Assembly (NCBI GenBank): GCA_025517565.1
Contig: JAOPKD010000002.1
Location: 186,001-250,000, forward strand
DNA length: 64,000 nt
From: Halapricum hydrolyticum
Lineage (GTDB): Archaea > Halobacteriota > Halobacteria > Halobacteriales > Haloarculaceae
Reading direction: 5' to 3'
The notes below the pieces were generated by a model. It did not search any database and was not told the DNA's origin. It saw only the letters and a list, made by a program, of their open reading frames with translations. The position numbers were made by a program, and so were the translations under genes. Below are positions 16,023-23,317 of this stretch, piece by piece. Numbering within the stretch: position 1 is the first letter of the stretch; every line of letters begins with the position of its first letter.

Positions 16023-16919
16023 ATGACAACCGTCAGCGTCGCCGTCCCGCGAAAGGGACGGCCACTCGAAGCGGTGCTCGAACGGCTCGCCGACCGCGCC
16101 GGCGCCACAGACGTAGCCGACCGGATCAGTTCGACGCTGCGCTACGAGAAAGCGATCGCCAAGGGCAACCAGTCGGCGGACGCGGACGTCTACGACCGAC
16201 TCGCGGCGTACAGCGACGTCTCCGAGCCGACCGAACCGGAGTATTCGCTACTCCGAGACGACCGCGACGGTATGCCGCGACGGGTGGTGTTCGACAGCGT
16301 GACGATTCCGACCGACGAGGGGGCGGTTCGACTCGTCGGCCGGGAAGAGCCGTTCCGCGCGCTTCGCAAGCACGAGTTCGCCCTCGGATTCGACAGTGCG
16401 GATCTCGTTCTCGAGGAAGTCGTTGAACTCCGATCCGATCCACTCGGCGACCTGAGCGCGGTCAACGAGCGTATCGATCCGATGGACACCGACGTTCGGA
16501 TCCGAACCGGCCTCGGCGACACGGTCTATCACACGCTGCTGGCGACGCCCGACGTCGCGCCGCCCAACAGATCGCTCGACCGATCGTTCGTCGCCGAGTA
16601 CACGGGGTCACTATGTATCTCACCACGGTACGAACGGCTCGTCGAGGCCGTTCTCGGAACCGACGCGCTCGACGGCGTCGAGTTTACCTATCCCGAAGCG
16701 AGCCAGACCGAGGAGTTGGCCGTCGCGAACGCCGGGATGGGCGTCTATCTGACTGTGACCGGATCGACCGCCCGCGAACACGGTCTCGTCGTCGGCGAGT
16801 CGCTGTTCCCCAGCGAGACGGTGCTGCTGGAGAACGACGTCGAGCGGACCGACGAAACCGACGCCGTGGCTTCGCTTCTCGCCGGCGAGGACATCGACAC
16901 CGAACTCGCGCTGGCGTAG
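16023..16919 (+). CDS. HisG-like (periplasmic-binding fold) protein, function unknown
   Basis: A 298-residue protein beginning MTTVSVAVPRKGRPLEAVLE, which resembles the first strand and loop of short-form ATP phosphoribosyltransferase (HisG). Two segments near the C-terminus (GLVVGESLFPSETVLLEN) also resemble that fold. However, the middle (about 75-130) does not match HisG, and the signature of the phosphoribosyl pocket is not evident, so I do not call it HisG. It may be a HisG paralogue in an unassigned role. TTTTATC at about 15994-16000 is a plausible TATA box for ATG at 16023. Confidence 0.65.
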   Translation: MTTVSVAVPRKGRPLEAVLERLADRAGATDVADRISSTLRYEKAIAKGNQSADADVYDRLAAYSDVSEPTEPEYSLLRDDRDGMPRRVVFDSVTIPTDEGAVRLVGREEPFRALRKHEFALGFDSADLVLEEVVELRSDPLGDLSAVNERIDPMDTDVRIRTGLGDTVYHTLLATPDVAPPNRSLDRSFVAEYTGSLCISPRYERLVEAVLGTDALDGVEFTYPEASQTEELAVANAGMGVYLTVTGSTAREHGLVVGESLFPSETVLLENDVERTDETDAVASLLAGEDIDTELALA

Positions 16920-17012
16920 CCGTCAGGTCAGCGGCGTTTCTTGTGACCCGGGATCACGGTCATCGTTGCAGTCTAGCAAAGACCTTTGACGAGTCCAGAA
17001 GTATTGACAGTC

Positions 17013-17588
17013 ATGACGGACGTACTGATCGTCGGCGGCGGTCCCGCCGGACTGAGCGCGGCACTGTTCACACAGAAGAACGGTCTCGAGACGACGGTCT
17101 TCGACACCGACGACACCTGGATCCACAAGGCACATCTGTTCAACTATCCGGGAATCGGGTCGCAAGACGGCTCGGCGTACCTGGAGACCCTGCGGACGCA
17201 GGTCGACAGCTTCGGCGTCGAACGCCGCCAGCAGGAGGTCACCGACGTTACGACTGCCGACGACGGCTTCGCTGTCACGACCGACGAAGGCGAATACAAA
17301 GGAACGTACCTGGTGCTGGCGACCGGTGCGGATCGCGACCTCGCCGACTCGCTGGGCTGTGCGTTCGACGACAGTCTCGTCGATGTCGATCTGTCGATGG
17401 AGACCAGCGTCGACGACGCCTACGCGGCCGGTGCGATGGTCCGCGCCGAGGAGTGGCAGTCGATCATCTCCGCCGGGGATGGAGCTGCGGCAGCCCTGAA
17501 TATCCTCTCGAAAGAGAGGGGCGAGCACTACCACGACTTCGACGTGCCTGCCGACGCCGCTGCAACGTTCGGCCCCGACGAAGAGTAA
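17013..17588 (+). CDS. Short FAD-dependent thioredoxin reductase-like protein
   Basis: A 191-residue protein with an N-terminal Rossmann FAD motif VLIVGGGPAGLSAALFTQKN (about residues 4-23), the ATG-like motif LVLATGADRDLAD (about 109-121) and a C-terminal FAD-contact segment AYAAGAMVRAEEWQSIISAG followed by GAAAALNIL. It therefore keeps both halves of the FAD domain but lacks the inserted NADPH domain and the CxxC redox pair of thioredoxin reductase. It is likely a flavin-binding protein with another electron donor, or an inactive relative. Length and intact termini argue for a stable family rather than a fresh truncation. Confidence 0.8.
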   Translation: MTDVLIVGGGPAGLSAALFTQKNGLETTVFDTDDTWIHKAHLFNYPGIGSQDGSAYLETLRTQVDSFGVERRQQEVTDVTTADDGFAVTTDEGEYKGTYLVLATGADRDLADSLGCAFDDSLVDVDLSMETSVDDAYAAGAMVRAEEWQSIISAGDGAAAALNILSKERGEHYHDFDVPADAAATFGPDEE

Positions 17589-17678
17589 CGGATCGAGTCG
17601 GCTCGACCCGGACGAAGCGTAGCGAATCGAAGAGGCGACAGCGCGGCCGTTTTCACGCTCGCTCGCATACGCCTAGGT

Positions 17679-18389
17679 ATGAAGATCCGCGGCGAACGCG
17701 AGTGCCAAGCCTGTGGCACCCAATGGTCGTACTACGAGACGGGATCGATCACGTGCCCGGAGTGTGGCAGTATGCGGAGCGTCGGCGTCGACGAGCGCAC
17801 CGAACACACCGACAACCCCGCGGAACTCGATCTTTCGCCGGTCACGGGGGCGATCGACGCCGAACCGATCGACCGCGTCGCCGAACGTGCCGTCGAGCAG
17901 TGTCGCGAATACGTCCGCAAGCGTGGGTTCATCCGCGGCGGCGAGCTACGCCATCTCGATCCGACGTTCGTCGCGGCCGTCGAACTCCAGCACGTGGCGA
18001 GCGAGCTCGCCCGCTCGATGCGGGTGGGCGAGGACGAAGAGCTGTATTTCCTGGCGCTGGTTCGAGGGGCAGCGGACGGTCAGCGACCGGCTCCCGACGA
18101 TGTGCCAGACACGCTGGCGGCCGCACGCGGGCTCGCGACCGCTGCGGTCATCGACGCATACCGTCGCGATCTGACGCGCTATCTGACCGAGCATCCCGAT
18201 CCCGAGGCACGCACGACGATGGGGCGGTTCGTCGATCACCGCAAGCGGATCGAGGCGCTCGACGGCTCGATCCAGCCGGACGACGCCGAGACGCTTCTGG
18301 ACGGCCTGGCCGAGTTGAGCAGGTACGCGGCTGCCGGTGATCAGGCAGCGCTTGCGTCGGCGCGTGATCGACTCGACGGACTCGAATAG
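17679..18389 (+). CDS. Zinc-ribbon protein with helical C-terminal domain
   Basis: A 236-residue protein. The N-terminal zinc ribbon has CQACGTQW and CPECGSM (about residues 9-31), as in TFIIB-type ribbons. Residues about 60-236 are predicted helical (ERAVEQCREYVRKRGFIRGG; VAAVELQHVASELARSM). The combination is seen in haloarchaeal proteins of unknown function. Nucleic-acid or protein binding through the ribbon is an inference. It converges with folD on the other strand, with 13 bp between stops. Confidence 0.75.
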   Translation: MKIRGERECQACGTQWSYYETGSITCPECGSMRSVGVDERTEHTDNPAELDLSPVTGAIDAEPIDRVAERAVEQCREYVRKRGFIRGGELRHLDPTFVAAVELQHVASELARSMRVGEDEELYFLALVRGAADGQRPAPDDVPDTLAAARGLATAAVIDAYRRDLTRYLTEHPDPEARTTMGRFVDHRKRIEALDGSIQPDDAETLLDGLAELSRYAAAGDQAALASARDRLDGLE

Positions 18390-18402
18390 CGAATACGGAG
18401 AT

Positions 18403-19296
18403 CTAGGGCAGTTCGACCTCGATATCGGCCCGGTTGCCGGCGGCTTTGACCGTGTTGTACAGCAACATCGCGCGGGTCATCGGACCGACGCCGCCCGGAA
18501 CCGGCGTGATCGCGCTCGCCTTCTCCTTTGCGCTCTCGAACTCGACGTCGCCGACGAGTTCGTACCCCTTCTCGGTGTCGGCCTCGACGCGATTGATGCC
18601 GACGTCGATGACGACGACACCGTCCGAGAGCATCGACCCGTCGATCATCTCGGGGACGCCCGCGGCCGCAATGACGATGTCGGCCTGCCGGGTCTTGGCT
18701 GGCAGATCTTCGGTCCGGGAGTGACAGACCGTCACCGTCGCGTTCCCGCCCTCGGTTTTCTGCATCAACAGGTTCGCCATCGGCTTGCCGACGATGTCCG
18801 ACCGGCCGACGACGACGGCGTCTTTGCCCTCCGGATCGACGTCGGCGGCAGCCAGGAGTTTCTGGATGCCGTGTGGCGTGCAGGGTTTGTATCGGGGCTC
18901 GCCGGCGACCAGCCGACCGACGTTCTCGGGGTGGAACCCGTCGACGTCCTTCGCGGGATCGATCGCGCGCAAGACCGCACGCTGGTCGACGTGCTCCGGG
19001 ACCGGCATCTGGACGAGGATCCCGTCGACCGACTCGTCGTCGTTGAGCCGTTCGATCGTCTCGAACAGCTCTTCGGCGGGCGCGTCGGGCTCGATCTCGA
19101 TGTCGATCGCCTCGATGCCGACCTCCTCGCAGTCGTCCTGCTTCATCGAGACGTACGTCTCGCTGGCCGGGTCGTCGCTCATCAGGACCGTCGCGAGCGT
19201 CGGGGTCGTCCCGTCGGCTTCGAGCGTGTCGATGTTCTCGCTCAGGTCGTCTCGGATCCGCTGGGCGACGGCATTACCGTCAATGACGTGGGTCAT
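18403..19296 (-). CDS. folD: Methylenetetrahydrofolate dehydrogenase / methenyl-THF cyclohydrolase
   Basis: Bifunctional FolD interconverts 5,10-methylene-, methenyl- and 10-formyl-tetrahydrofolate in the cytosol. The 297-residue product has the family marks: SDDPASETYVSMKQDDCEEV with the catalytic Lys in YVSMK (about residue 56), DGILVQMPVPEHV, KDVDGFHPENVGRL, the Rossmann segment AVVVGRSDIVGKPMANLL and the C-terminal TPVPGGVGPMTRAMLL. Together with the nearby glyA (1 kb upstream on the same strand) it supplies one-carbon units. Length and start are normal. Confidence 0.97.
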   Translation of the reverse strand: MTHVIDGNAVAQRIRDDLSENIDTLEADGTTPTLATVLMSDDPASETYVSMKQDDCEEVGIEAIDIEIEPDAPAEELFETIERLNDDESVDGILVQMPVPEHVDQRAVLRAIDPAKDVDGFHPENVGRLVAGEPRYKPCTPHGIQKLLAAADVDPEGKDAVVVGRSDIVGKPMANLLMQKTEGGNATVTVCHSRTEDLPAKTRQADIVIAAAGVPEMIDGSMLSDGVVVIDVGINRVEADTEKGYELVGDVEFESAKEKASAITPVPGGVGPMTRAMLLYNTVKAAGNRADIEVELP

Positions 19297-19376
19297 TACC
19301 TCAACCAGGGCGGCCGTGGCTCAAGAACGTCCCGGATTCGACTCGCACTACCGGCTCTATTCACGAACAGGTCTTC

Positions 19377-19898
19377 TCACTGCGGACAGTCCCCCTCGGT
19401 CAGCGGCCGGGAATCGCCGCCCTGCTGGACGAACTGTGCTGTCCCGTCGGGGAGTGACACGACCGCCGCCTGCCCCCCGTAGCCGTGTTGCTGGTCGTGT
19501 CCCCGGACCACGACACAGGCGACGCCTGCCGGGATCTCGATGGTCTCCGAGCGCGTGAACGGTGCCGTCGAGTGGGCGTGAAGGAGCGTCCGCCGGCCTA
19601 GTCGAGTTCCGTCGAGGCGTTCGACCTGCCACCAGTCGGCGTAGCCGTCCTCGCCGTCATCATCGTGATAGAGGGTGACGTCGAACCGGTAGGCACCCTC
19701 TCCGTCTGAAGTGATCTCGACGTCGACGACGTTCGCCTCGCGGAGATCGAGATCCGCTCCACCCGAGGTCGGTGTCCCGTCGGTAGTATTGTCGCTCGTG
19801 GGTGTGGGAGAGTCCGACGCACAGCCAGCGAGTACGCTCAGGACGCCGACACAACTCGCGAGCACTGAACGGCGCCTCGTTCGGCGGGGTACAGACAT
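19377..19898 (-). CDS. Tat-type lipoprotein, unknown function
   Basis: A 173-residue protein beginning MSVPRRTRRRSVLASC with a hydrophobic stretch and lipobox LAGC (about residue 28), followed by a Ser/Thr-rich linker (SDSPTPTSDNTTDGTPTSGG). The mature domain (about 50-173) is predicted beta-rich and has two Cys, one near the very C-terminus. No family is recognised. An upstream start at 19925 is possible but would separate the arginines from the N-terminus. The stop is about 80 bp from the folD start. Confidence 0.7.
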   Translation of the reverse strand: MSVPRRTRRRSVLASCVGVLSVLAGCASDSPTPTSDNTTDGTPTSGGADLDLREANVVDVEITSDGEGAYRFDVTLYHDDDGEDGYADWWQVERLDGTRLGRRTLLHAHSTAPFTRSETIEIPAGVACVVVRGHDQQHGYGGQAAVVSLPDGTAQFVQQGGDSRPLTEGDCPQ

Positions 19899-20313
19899 CG
19901 GATATCGGTAGGGGAAGACGAGCAAAAAGTGACATCCTCCGCGCCGTTCACGGCGCGGCTTCCCCTCACCGCCGAAAGCGGAAGCGTTGGGAACTTACGT
20001 TCGCACACCGACGAGTACAGGGAGTGCCACGCCCCCGTTACTCCTATCCCGTAGGGGATTCGGAGGTACCTTGTTGTTTTCTGTCGGTATCCTCGCCGCT
20101 CCCGCAAGGGATACCTTGCGAGAGTCGGGTTGGAATCCCGAAATTGTCCAATTGTCCCGACATGGGGGCGGCCGTGCCGCCTCGGTTGGGTGTGCAAACG
20201 GGCGTGGCAGGCAAAAATGTGCCGCTGTGACGCGATTCACGCCCGGCGTAAACGCCGGGGGATTCTCTCGCTGTTGGAAGATAGGTGGTTACGGAGGACT
20301 CACCGGCCCGGTT
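19899..20313. other. Intergenic region with possible transposon remnant
   Basis: This 415 bp region between glyA and the lipoprotein gene carries no convincing gene. Two GC-rich hairpins mark its ends; see the mobile element entry. Confidence 0.5.
19925..20275 (-). mobile_element. Possible non-autonomous IS200/IS605-type remnant
   Basis: Near the left edge a hairpin CCGCGCCGTGAACGGCGCGG (minus strand, about 19941-19960) is followed by AGGATGTCAC and a T5 run. Near the right edge (about 20237-20264) is a second hairpin (CCCGGCG/CGCCGGG). Hairpin-bounded ends without inverted or target repeats are typical of IS200/IS605 elements and their PATE-like derivatives in haloarchaea. The 350 bp between the hairpins has only short, basic, non-halophilic reading frames and no recognisable transposase. 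A structured RNA is an alternative reading. Identification is from recall of end structures only. Confidence 0.35.
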
Positions 20314-21582
20314 TCACTCGTAGAGGGGTTCCTCGTCGTCGTACAGCGGGTACTCGTCGGTGAGTTCCGTAACGCGTTCGCTGACCTCGGCGACGACGCT
20401 GTCGTCGTCGGGTGCGTCGACGACCTCGTAGATCAGATCGGCGACCTCGCGGCAGGTGTTTTCGTCGAATCCGCGGGTCGTCAGCGCGGGCGTGCCGGCG
20501 CGAATACCGGATGGGTTGAACGCCGAGCGCGTCTCACCGGGGACGGTGTTCGCGTTGAGGACGATCCCCGCTTCCTCGAGGGCTTCTTCGACTTCCTTGC
20601 CCGTCGTGTTGGGGTGTGACGGGCGGAGGTCCACGAGTACGAGGTGGTTGTCGGTGCCGCCCGAGACCAGTTCCAGCCCGTGTTCTTGCAGTCGGTCGGC
20701 CAGCGCTTTCGCGTTGGCGACGGTCTGGGCGGCGTAGTCCTCGAAGGCGGGTTCCAGCGCTTCCTTGAACCCGACGGCTTTGCCCGCGATATTGTGCATC
20801 AACGGACCGCCCTGACTCCCGGGGAACACTGCCGAGTCGATCTCGTCGGCGTATTCCTCGTCGCACATGATGATACCGCCACGACCGGAGCGGATCGTCT
20901 TGTGGGTCGATCCGGTGACGAAGTCGGCGACACCGACCGGCGAACTGTGGACGCCAGCAGCCACGAGACCGGTGATGTGTGCGATGTCGGCGAGGTGGTA
21001 CGCGCCGACGTCGTCGGCCACGTTCTGGATGCGCTCCCACTCGACTTCTCGCGGGTACGCGGAGTAGCCCGAGACGATGATGTCCGGATCGAACTCGCTT
21101 GCGTGTTCGGCCAGCCCCTCGTAGTCGATGTAGCCCGTCTCCTCGTCGACCTCGTACTGCTCGACCTCGTAGACCTGGCCCGCGAAGTTCGCGGGATGAC
21201 CGTGACTGAGGTGGCCACCGTGGGTGAGATCCAGCGAGAGAATCTTGTCACCGGGTTCGAGCATCGCCAGGTACACGCCCATGTTGGCCTGGCTACCGGA
21301 ATGGGGTTGGACGTTGACGTGTTCTGCACCCCACAGCTCTTTCGCACGGTCGATCGCCAGTTGTTCGATATCGTCGGCGTACTCACAGCCGCCGTAGTAC
21401 CGCGAACCCGGGTACCCCTCGGCGTACTTGTTGGTCAACACCGAGCTCTGGGCCTCGAGGACTGCCTCGCTAACGTGGTTCTCGCTGGCGATCATCGCCA
21501 GCGTCTCGTTCTGCCGCTCGACTTCGCCCGAAAGGGCCGCCGCGACTTCCGGATCGATCGCTCGGACCGCGTCGTAATCCAT
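20314..21582 (-). CDS. glyA: Serine hydroxymethyltransferase
   Basis: PLP enzyme that converts serine and tetrahydrofolate to glycine and methylene-THF. The 422-residue product shows ASENHVSEAVLEAQSSVLTN, YPGSRYYGGCEYAD, HSGSQANMGVYLAML, the PLP-lysine motif VTGSTHKTIRSGRGGIIM and FNPSGIRAGTPALTTRGF. The start at 21582 (MDYDAVRAIDPEVAAALSGE) fits the family. The longer upstream reading is basic and not halophile-like, so it is rejected. A minus-strand TATA-like GATTATTAT at about 21605-21613 suggests a leaderless message. It works with folD downstream. Confidence 0.97.
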   Translation of the reverse strand: MDYDAVRAIDPEVAAALSGEVERQNETLAMIASENHVSEAVLEAQSSVLTNKYAEGYPGSRYYGGCEYADDIEQLAIDRAKELWGAEHVNVQPHSGSQANMGVYLAMLEPGDKILSLDLTHGGHLSHGHPANFAGQVYEVEQYEVDEETGYIDYEGLAEHASEFDPDIIVSGYSAYPREVEWERIQNVADDVGAYHLADIAHITGLVAAGVHSSPVGVADFVTGSTHKTIRSGRGGIIMCDEEYADEIDSAVFPGSQGGPLMHNIAGKAVGFKEALEPAFEDYAAQTVANAKALADRLQEHGLELVSGGTDNHLVLVDLRPSHPNTTGKEVEEALEEAGIVLNANTVPGETRSAFNPSGIRAGTPALTTRGFDENTCREVADLIYEVVDAPDDDSVVAEVSERVTELTDEYPLYDDEEPLYE

Positions 21583-22206
21583 GTTCGTGGTTGACGGCCG
21601 GCCGGATAATAATCTACCTGTCTGCGCCCGCGGCAGCGAACGTCGTGGCAAGCCGATCGCGCCGCGACCGATAAATACAAGTCGGTGAACCGTACATCTG
21701 GAAGATGCATGGTCACCTGGGGGTGACAGTCCTGTGCGAACGTCGCGACGATCGACCGGTCGTAACGACCACGGATACGTGTCGACCATCGTTCGGCGCG
21801 TGTCGCCCGCCACGACAGATCGCGGGCCACATCGGACGTGCGACCGCGAACGACAGCAGCAGATCGCTGCCACGGACGTCCGAACTCGAGAGAGCTGACC
21901 GAACGGGCGGAAACGTCTGGCTGACCAGTTTCCGCCGGTCATCGCGGTGGTACGCCGTTTGGTGGAAACGTACGGCCCGTATCGCGACGGGTGCGCCGGA
22001 ACTGTTGCTCCGGCCGCGGGAGACCTGCGACCATGGCCACACGATCTCGAGGACGCTCGCGACGTGTGGCCAACCCATCTTCGGTCCGGCATAGAGCGGA
22101 GCCACCGTCAGTGAGCGGTGAGTCCCTGTTGTCGATATGGGGATCTCTGGAATAGTTTCATTCTGGAATATGTGAATATATACCGCAGGCACTATTTATA
22201 CGATTG

Positions 22207-22353
22207 ATGATGAAAGAATCAGCGTCTATTCCCGTCGTTATCGGCCCCGATGGGAGATCGCTAAACCGCCCGTATTCGGCCACTTCCGTGGGTTTAAAGA
22301 GGGTGGCGGATGTAGCGCCTATAAATCGACTCCTGCTTGACCTTACATTCTAA
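22207..22353 (+). CDS. Very tentative 48-residue small ORF
   Basis: A frame starting ATG ATG at 22207 encodes MMKESASIPVVIGPDGRS and ends INRLLLDLTF. It lies about 25-30 nt below TATATA at 22177-22182, the spacing used by leaderless genes. There is no recognised family, and its codon use is less GC-rich than neighbouring genes. It could equally be leader sequence of tbsP. Confidence 0.2.
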   Translation: MMKESASIPVVIGPDGRSLNRPYSATSVGLKRVADVAPINRLLLDLTF

Positions 22354-22379
22354 TGAAATAAAACCAACTGCAGCGATAC

Positions 22380-22387
22380 AATTAAAT
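22380..22387 (+). promoter_or_regulatory. TATA box of tbsP
   Basis: AATTAAAT, 29-36 nt before the ATG at 22416, in an AT-rich stretch. It predicts a leaderless or very short leader. Confidence 0.5.
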
Positions 22388-22415
22388 GCACGCGGGGAGT
22401 AGGTAGTAATACAAC

Positions 22416-23237
22416 ATGGTCAGCCAAAACATCCTCGAGTCGGACGTTGAAAGCATACTCGAAACGACGCTCTCGGACGCCGACGAGTTGGTCGTCGTCA
22501 ATCCCTCACACGAGACAGTTCGAGCACTCGTTTCGTCGATGGGTGGCCTCGACGACGTACCTGTTGTGAACGTACTCGCAGAGGAGCGGACACTCAAGGA
22601 CGTCATGGACGACTTCCTGGTTGCGAGTGCCGCAGCCGATCTGATCGAAGCGGACACGCTTACGCTACGCGTGCTTGAGGATCCGCCGGTCAATTCGCTG
22701 TTGATTTCGACAGACTCCGTCGTCTCGCTCGCCACGGCAGGCGAGCGGGTCGCGGGCCTGACGACGACGGACGACGACTTCGTGACGGACGCATACGAAC
22801 ACTACACCGAGCAGTGGGAAGTCGCAAAACGGTTCAAGCTCCGCACACCGCCCATCTCCCGGGTCCGTGAGACGCTCGGACGAGACATCGGCGAGGACGT
22901 TGCAGCCGACTTCGACGGCGTGCTCGACTCGCTGGAGACGGCACGGGGCAACGGAGAGGGTCTCGACGAGGTGACGATCAGCCTGCTGGTCGCCGCGAAG
23001 AACGGCGAACTGCTGTACGACATCAGCAAGTGGGGCGAAGACATCGGCCTCGCGAGCAAAGCCACGTTCTCGCGGACGAAGACACAGCTCGAAGATCAGG
23101 GCCTGATCGACACCGAGAAGGTCCCGATCGACGTCGGACGGCCGCGGCTCCGACTGAAGTTCGGCAAGGACGAACTCCTCAACGCCAGCGCGGACGAACT
23201 GGCGAGCGTCGCACAGAGCCTGATCCAGGCAGAGTGA
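22416..23237 (+). CDS. tbsP: Transcriptional regulator TbsP (DUF5821 family)
   Basis: A 273-residue haloarchaeal protein beginning MVSQNILESDVESILETTLS. The N-terminal part (about 1-115) looks like an alpha/beta domain (ELVVVNPSHETVRALVSSMG). The C-terminal half (about 180-273) is a winged-helix DNA-binding domain (ITSLLVAAKN-like segment ISLLVAAKNGELLYDISKWG, then SKATFSRTKTQLEDQGLIDT). TbsP is reported in Haloferax to act with TrmB on the glycolytic gene gapII. The match to this family is from recall of its pattern. It ends at a T6 tract and lies just before the YcaO gene. Confidence 0.82.
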   Translation: MVSQNILESDVESILETTLSDADELVVVNPSHETVRALVSSMGGLDDVPVVNVLAEERTLKDVMDDFLVASAAADLIEADTLTLRVLEDPPVNSLLISTDSVVSLATAGERVAGLTTTDDDFVTDAYEHYTEQWEVAKRFKLRTPPISRVRETLGRDIGEDVAADFDGVLDSLETARGNGEGLDEVTISLLVAAKNGELLYDISKWGEDIGLASKATFSRTKTQLEDQGLIDTEKVPIDVGRPRLRLKFGKDELLNASADELASVAQSLIQAE

Positions 23238-23283
23238 CTGCCGCACCGTGATGAGATAGCGAGCACGAATCGACGCCGCGGGG

Positions 23284-23289
23284 TTTTTT
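23284..23289 (+). terminator. T-tract terminator after tbsP
   Basis: TTTTTT preceded by CCGCGGGG, 47-52 nt after the tbsP stop and 29 nt before the YcaO start. It should separate the two transcripts. Confidence 0.5.
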
Positions 23290-23317
23290 CCTCCGGCCTA
23301 CATCTGGACAGCCAGTG

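Larger units (their letters stand above)
21583..22415. other. 833 bp divergent region between glyA and tbsP
   Basis: No gene here is convincing. The left half has a plus-strand frame at 21705-22094 (129 codons) with a TATA-like ATAAATAC (21671-21678) at leaderless distance, but its product is basic and Cys-rich. The right part (22130-22415) is notably AT-richer. It holds TATA-like motifs (22177-22182, 22192-22200) and a 48-codon frame at 22207-22353, also at leaderless distance from the first of them. An ncRNA, small proteins or an extended control region for tbsP are all possible. Confidence 0.5.

Noticed and set aside
16613..18340. Long open frame in a shifted frame over the HisG-like, FAD and zinc-ribbon genes (575 codons)
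   Set aside because: It is very Arg/Ser-rich and spans three real genes with better coding signal and conserved motifs. Such long frames come from the high G+C and few stop codons.
20314..22092. 592-codon version of glyA
   Set aside because: The additional 170 residues are basic and Ser/Arg-rich, unlike halophilic proteins, and precede a normal SHMT start at 21582.
21705..22094. 129-residue frame in the glyA-tbsP gap considered as a gene
   Set aside because: A TATA-like box is at the right distance, but the product is basic and Cys-rich with no known motif. It is listed only as an uncertain feature of the region.
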